From the NCBI GenBank assembly GCA_035543055.1, contig DATKKJ010000058.1, forward strand, positions 1-48,753: a stretch of DNA of 48,753 bases, written 5' to 3'. Position 1 is the first letter of the stretch, and each line of letters opens with the position of its first letter. The notes beneath the pieces were generated by a model, which worked only from the letters and a program-made list of their open reading frames with translations, made no database searches and was not told the DNA's origin. Shown piece after piece: positions 44,961 to 48,753 of the stretch. A program made the position numbers and the translations under genes. This stretch comes from Terriglobales bacterium (GTDB lineage Bacteria; Acidobacteriota; Terriglobia; Terriglobales; Acidobacteriaceae).

Positions 44961-44982
44961 GCCCGCGCGCCCTCGCGCGGGC
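44961..44982. repeat. REP-like hairpin, GCCCGCGCG-CCCT-CGCGCGGGC
   Basis: Perfect copy preceded by CACAAAGTA, filling the 40-base gap between yggS (end 44987) and yggU (start 44946). Confidence 0.85.
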
Positions 44983-44986
44983 CAAG

Positions 44987-45667
44987 CTATTTCTTTGCTC
45001 TCTCCCCGAAGATCGCCGTCCCCACCCTCACGCACGTCGACCCCTCTTCGATCGCAACCTCGAAATCATGCGACATGCCGATGGAGAGCTCTCTGACGCC
45101 CGGCCACTTGCGCGCTACCTCCTCGCGCAGCTCCCGCATCCTGCGAAAATAGGGGCGTGCGCCCTCCGGGTCTTCGGTGAACGGCGGGATCGCCATCAAT
45201 CCCCGGACCTCCACCTTCTTGAACTCCGCCCGCAACAGCTCTTCCAGGTCGCCGGAGTGCGGATCCACTCCGGACTTCGCCTCTTCGCCGCCGATGTTGA
45301 TCTCGATCAGTACCGGCAAGGGCTTCTCCGCCGCCTCATCCAACTTCCGCGCCAGCTTGAGCGAATCCACCGAATCGACGGCTCCAAACAATTCCGCCGC
45401 CTTCTTCGCCTTGTTCGATTGCAGGTGCCCGATCAGATGCCACTCCGCTTCCGCCAGGTCGTGCAGGGCCGCGGCCTTGCTCTCGAATTCCTGCACCCGG
45501 TTTTCCCCGAACAGGCGGATCCCCGCCGCGTACGCCTCCCCGATGCGTTCTGGCTCCACCGTCTTGCTCACCGCCATCAGCTTGATCTCATCCGGCCAGC
45601 GCCCCGCCCGCAGCCCCGCCGCCGCCATCCGCTCACGCACCCGCGCGATGTTGTCCGCGATCGACAC
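44987..45667 (-). CDS. yggS: YggS family pyridoxal phosphate homeostasis protein
   Basis: YggS/PLPBP proteins hold pyridoxal phosphate and affect amino-acid and vitamin B6 balance. The 226-residue TIM-barrel shows the PLP lysine as Lys35 in LMAVSKTVEPE, followed by GENRVQEFESKAAAL and HLIGHLQSNKAKKAAELFG. The C-terminal part has ELSIGMSHDFEVAIEEGST and CVRVGTAIFG. Length is normal. The start codon is ATG at 45667. A tandem array lies just upstream of the start. Confidence 0.96.
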   Translation of the reverse strand: MSIADNIARVRERMAAAGLRAGRWPDEIKLMAVSKTVEPERIGEAYAAGIRLFGENRVQEFESKAAALHDLAEAEWHLIGHLQSNKAKKAAELFGAVDSVDSLKLARKLDEAAEKPLPVLIEINIGGEEAKSGVDPHSGDLEELLRAEFKKVEVRGLMAIPPFTEDPEGARPYFRRMRELREEVARKWPGVRELSIGMSHDFEVAIEEGSTCVRVGTAIFGERAKK

Positions 45668-45679
45668 TCGAAGAACCTA

Positions 45680-45739
45680 CCACAGAGACACAGAGGGCAC
45701 AGAGAACCCAGAAAAACTCTGTGCGCTCTGTGCCTGTGG
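45680..45739. repeat. Inverted CACAGAG array
   Basis: Left units CCACAGAGA, CACAGAGGG, CACAGAGAA, then CTCTGTGCG, CTCTGTGCC, TGTGG on the right. Spacing is roughly 9 bases. It lies in the gap between yggS and the OPT transporter gene and is followed by a dispersed element copy (45746-45773). No terminator or promoter is clear. Confidence 0.75.
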
Positions 45740-45745
45740 TGAAAA

Positions 45746-45773
45746 GATCCTTCGGCTTCGCACTCAGGACGAC
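45746..45773. repeat. Dispersed element, reverse copy of the 1717-1743 type
   Basis: GATCCTTCGGCTTCGCACTC with the following AGGACGAC reads in reverse as GTCGTCCTGAG...CGAAGGATC, matching the pattern between rplC and rplD with several differences. Confidence 0.5.
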
Positions 45774-45813
45774 CGCGCCGGGCTCCCGCCCCGCTCACGC
45801 CCGGCAAGCGCGG

Positions 45814-47856
45814 TCACATGATGGCTGTCGGCGGCGCCGGCTCGTCCGGCGACCCCGCGTTGGCCAGCGGCAGCCTGATCATCACCGCGATCAGCACCGC
45901 GAACGCGATCAGCCCCGAGATCCAGTGGTTGCCCCATTCCAGTTGGAAGAGCTGGCCGGGACCTCCCTTGGCCAGTTGCTGCGCGATGATGGCCGCGATC
46001 ACGATCCCGCACAGCGCCTCGCCCGCGATCAGCCCCGACGCCGTTAGCACCCCGGTGTTGTCCACTCGTGCCTTCTGTGCTTCGTTGTAGCCGCGCTTGT
46101 CGCGGATCTTGTCCGTGCCCCAGCGCACCAGCCCGCCCACGAAGATGGCGAACGTGGTCTCCAGCGGCAGGTACATTCCCACCGAGAACAGCATTGGGCT
46201 GCGCACCTCCAGCATGATCATGGCGAAACCCATGAAGATCCCCACCACCACCAGCGGCCAGGCCATGTTGCCGCCCACGATGCCCTGCGCCAGCATCGCC
46301 ATCAGCCCGGCTTGCGGCGCCGACAGGGCCGCGCTGCCGAAGGTGTACGCCTTGTGCAGCATCATCAGCGGGAAGAACAGCACCAGGCTGGCGATCACGA
46401 TCCCGATCAAGTCCCCGATCTGCATCTTCGACGGGGTGCCGCCCAGGATGTGTCCGACCTTCAGGTCCTGCAGCATTTCGCCGGCGACCGCCGACGACAC
46501 GCAAACCACCGCCGCCACCCCCAGTACCGCCGCCACCCCGCCCGGCCCCTTGACCCCCAGCGCCACCATCAACAGCGCCGCCACCACCAGCGTGCACAGC
46601 GTCAGCCCGGACACCGGGTTGTTCGACGACCCGATCATCCCCACCAGGTTCCCCGAGACCGCCGCGAAGAAGAACCCCAGCACCAGCATCACGATCGCTG
46701 CCACCGCCGCGCCGGGCAACGTCTTGGAGAAGTACAGGTACAGCAGCACCATGCAGATGAACACCACGCTGATGCCCAGGAAAACCACCTTCGAGCTCAG
46801 GTCCTGCTCGGTCCGGTCGGCCGCCTTGTGCGCTTCCGTCGATTTCTTCAGGTCCGAGATCGCCCGCCTCATGCCCACGATCAGTTGCTTTCGCATGCGG
46901 AACAGCGTGAACCCGGCGCCCACCAGCATGCCGCCCACCGCGATCGGACGCACGATCGAGTACCACACGCTGCGCGCCAGGTCACCCGGCCCCAGCGTCG
47001 TTCCCGCCGGCAGGTTCGCCGTGATCCCCGGCGACAGGAAGTAAACGAGGAGCGGGACTAAGAGTCCCCACGAAATCACCCCGCCCGCAAAATTCAGCGC
47101 CGCCAGCCTCGGCCCGATGATATAGCCAACGCCGAGATAGGCGGGGCTGACGGCCGGGGAATTGAACACCGTCAGGCCGCCGGTGGCGACCGACGGCGCG
47201 TTGGCGCCACGGCCCACCCGCAGCCCGCCCATCATGGACGCGATATTCACCGGGATGGCGCGGATGTACCAGAACAGGTTGATCTGCGACAGGAAGTACA
47301 TCACCGCGCCGAAGCCCATGTTGGCGAACAGGATCTTGGCCGCCTTGGCGCCCTGCTGCCCGGCCTTGTGGATCTCCGAGGCGGCCACCGACTCGGGGTA
47401 GGGAAGCTCGGGGTCCTCGACCATCACCCGGCGCAGCAGGGTGACGAAGAGGATGCCCAGCGTGCCGCCCACCGCCATCAGTGCCACCGACGGCCAGTAG
47501 GCATGCTCCATGTCGAACACCGGCCACACCCCGGCCAGCACGAAGGCGGGGATGGTGAAGACGGCGCCGGCGGCCACCGATTCGCCGATCGACCCGATGG
47601 TCCGGGCGATGTTCTCCTCCAGGATCGAGCCCTTGGCCAGCCGCAGCAGCGACATGCCGATCACCGCCGCCGGGTAGGTGGCGGCGATGGTCATCCCCGC
47701 CTTCAGGCCCAGATAAGCATTGGCGAAGCCCAGGATGGCGGTCAGCGGCAGCCCGATCAGGACCGCCCGGAACGTGAACTCTTTCATCTCCCGGTCTACC
47801 GGTACATAGGGGCGGTACTTGCGCTCGGCGCCGCTCGGGGGTGCAGTCGTACTCAT
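45814..47856 (-). CDS. OPT family oligopeptide transporter
   Basis: A 680-residue membrane protein with about fourteen to sixteen hydrophobic segments. The N-terminal AILGFANAYLGLKAGMTIAA and IVLLRLAKGSILEENIARTI-like SLLRLAKGSILEENIARTIG match the bacterial OPT family. YPESVAASEIHKAG and LVGMIGSSNNPVSGLTLCT are further typical motifs. OPT members import oligopeptides or metal chelates, and the bacterial substrate is usually unknown. ATG at 47856. It is the second peptide-type transporter near this locus, besides the POT gene. Confidence 0.93.
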   Translation of the reverse strand: MSTTAPPSGAERKYRPYVPVDREMKEFTFRAVLIGLPLTAILGFANAYLGLKAGMTIAATYPAAVIGMSLLRLAKGSILEENIARTIGSIGESVAAGAVFTIPAFVLAGVWPVFDMEHAYWPSVALMAVGGTLGILFVTLLRRVMVEDPELPYPESVAASEIHKAGQQGAKAAKILFANMGFGAVMYFLSQINLFWYIRAIPVNIASMMGGLRVGRGANAPSVATGGLTVFNSPAVSPAYLGVGYIIGPRLAALNFAGGVISWGLLVPLLVYFLSPGITANLPAGTTLGPGDLARSVWYSIVRPIAVGGMLVGAGFTLFRMRKQLIVGMRRAISDLKKSTEAHKAADRTEQDLSSKVVFLGISVVFICMVLLYLYFSKTLPGAAVAAIVMLVLGFFFAAVSGNLVGMIGSSNNPVSGLTLCTLVVAALLMVALGVKGPGGVAAVLGVAAVVCVSSAVAGEMLQDLKVGHILGGTPSKMQIGDLIGIVIASLVLFFPLMMLHKAYTFGSAALSAPQAGLMAMLAQGIVGGNMAWPLVVVGIFMGFAMIMLEVRSPMLFSVGMYLPLETTFAIFVGGLVRWGTDKIRDKRGYNEAQKARVDNTGVLTASGLIAGEALCGIVIAAIIAQQLAKGGPGQLFQLEWGNHWISGLIAFAVLIAVMIRLPLANAGSPDEPAPPTAIM

Positions 47857-47929
47857 CCGATTAAGCCTCGCAGAATCGAAGGGTTAGATGCGTGTTGCGG
47901 TCAGACCGGACAGGCTAGCACCGGCCCGA

Positions 47930-47949
47930 GTGCGGCACAAGTGCCGCAC
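47930..47949. promoter_or_regulatory. Perfect 20-bp dyad before comF
   Basis: GTGCGGCAC-AA-GTGCCGCAC, a perfect dyad placed where the -35 region of the TATACT promoter (47957-47962) would be. This geometry fits a repressor operator. It could equally be a REP-like hairpin. No second copy is seen in the window. Confidence 0.45.
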
Positions 47950-47956
47950 GCTGCGC

Positions 47957-47962
47957 TATACT
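47957..47962 (+). promoter_or_regulatory. Possible comF -10 element
   Basis: TATACT fits a -10 box. No consensus -35 lies 16-18 bases upstream, where the perfect dyad sits instead. Transcription would begin near 47969. Confidence 0.4.
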
Positions 47963-48090
47963 GTTGGACGTCTCCCGATTCGAGGAGTTGGAGGGTCGTC
48001 TTCAGCAGTAGCAGTGACCTAAGCCGGGCCCGGGCCCAGATCCCAAGCAGGGCGGGGCATTTCGCGTGGCTGGACGAAGCCGCTCAGGCT

Positions 48091-48753
48091 GTGCTGGCCA
48101 TCCTGTTCCCCGCCGACTGCCGACTTTGCCGCCAGCCCCTCACCCGCCTCTCCCGCCTGCCCGTCTGCGACGCCTGCCTCCAAGCCATCCGCCCTACCGA
48201 CTGCCACACCTGTAGCCTCTGCGGCGAGCGCCTGGAGAGCCAGTTTGCTGAAGGACTCTGCGGGATGTGCCGCCGCATCGAGCCGCGCTTCGCCAAAGCG
48301 GCGGCGTATGGCGCCTACGACGGCGGCCTGCGCGAACTCATCCATCTCCTGAAGTACGAACAGGTGCGCCCGGCGGCCCGCGTCCTGGGACGCATGCTGG
48401 CCGAAGTCCTCGACGACCTCCGCCCCAGTTTCGGCGACACTTTGCCGCTCATCGTCCCGGTGCCTTTGCATGGCGCCAAGCTGCGCGAGCGCGGATTCAA
48501 CCAGTCAGAAGAGATCGCCCGCGCCGCCCTCAAGCTGCGCCCCGGGTTCCCGATGAGCACCCGTGCGCTGGTGCGCCGGCGCGCCACCGCCTCGCAGATC
48601 GGCCTGACCCGGGCCCAGCGCCGGGCCAATGTCCGCGGGGCCTTCGCAGTCATGGCGCCGGAACAGATCGCCGGCCGCGACGTCGTCCTGGTGGACGACG
48701 TCTTCACCACCGGCACCACCGTCTCCGAGTGCGCGCGCGTCCTGCGCCGCGCC
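48091..48753 (+). CDS. comF: ComF family phosphoribosyltransferase-like protein (3' truncated by window)
   Basis: ComF proteins have a zinc-finger N-terminus and a phosphoribosyltransferase-like domain and act in DNA uptake or use in competent bacteria. The frame begins VLAILFPADCRLCRQPLTR. Cysteine pairs (CRLC, CDAC, CSLC, CGMC) are followed by VPVPLHGAKLRERGFNQSEE and the PRPP-loop VVLVDDVFTTGTTVSECA near the window edge. Homology seems to extend a few residues before GTG 48091 (WLDEAAQ), yet no ATG, GTG or TTG lies in frame between 47944 and 48090. The true start is therefore unsettled. Confidence 0.88.
   Translation, partial: MLAILFPADCRLCRQPLTRLSRLPVCDACLQAIRPTDCHTCSLCGERLESQFAEGLCGMCRRIEPRFAKAAAYGAYDGGLRELIHLLKYEQVRPAARVLGRMLAEVLDDLRPSFGDTLPLIVPVPLHGAKLRERGFNQSEEIARAALKLRPGFPMSTRALVRRRATASQIGLTRAQRRANVRGAFAVMAPEQIAGRDVVLVDDVFTTGTTVSECARVLRRA

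Overview
The window looks like chromosomal DNA of a GC-rich Gram-negative-type bacterium, most likely an Acidobacteriota (Terriglobia-like) lineage. That placement is inferred from the uninterrupted S10-spc-alpha ribosomal cluster, a PEGA-domain kinase-like protein, a DUF6677-type membrane protein and the many short palindromic repeats between genes. No search was run. Coding density is very high and no gene-free stretch exceeds 300 bases.

Bases 1-17533 carry the end of tuf and then the full S10, spc and alpha operons: rpsJ, rplC, rplD, rplW, rplB, rpsS, rplV, rpsC, rplP, rpmC, rpsQ, rplN, rplX, rplE, rpsN, rpsH, rplF, rplR, rpsE, rpmD, rplO, secY, adk, map, infA, rpmJ, rpsM, rpsK, rpsD, rpoA, rplQ. 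They end at a strong intrinsic terminator. Several ribosomal proteins carry low-complexity Ala/Pro/Lys tails.

Bases 17548-24526 hold a kinase-like PEGA protein with lost catalytic residues, a nucleotidyltransferase-like gene with a LemA/TPM pair, a guaB-vanZ pair, and a degenerate receiver-domain protein. Bases 24633-31810 form the rimP-nusA-infB-ylxP-rbfA-nrnA translation/transcription operon, preceded by a good sigma-70 promoter and an attenuator-like hairpin.

Bases 31818-37427 (minus strand) are the most distinctive part. A small zinc-ribbon gene is followed by a trehalose-6-phosphate synthase (GT20) fused to a membrane-spanning periplasmic sensor with HAMP. Then come trehalose-phosphatase, a duplicated DUF5752 protein translationally coupled to it, and a TreT-like trehalose synthase. 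This suggests a sensor-controlled trehalose module.

The remainder (37599-48753) contains an ArnT-like glycosyltransferase, a tandem GNAT protein, an M24 peptidase operon with two small membrane proteins, an AlkD-like protein, a POT-type transporter, yggU and yggS, an OPT transporter, and the start of comF.

Two repeat systems run through the window. The first is a set of GC-rich hairpins (REP-like, several families, usually 3-4 nt loops). The second is a set of short tandem arrays of 7-, 8- or 9-mers, often arranged as inverted halves. Many touch stop or start codons.
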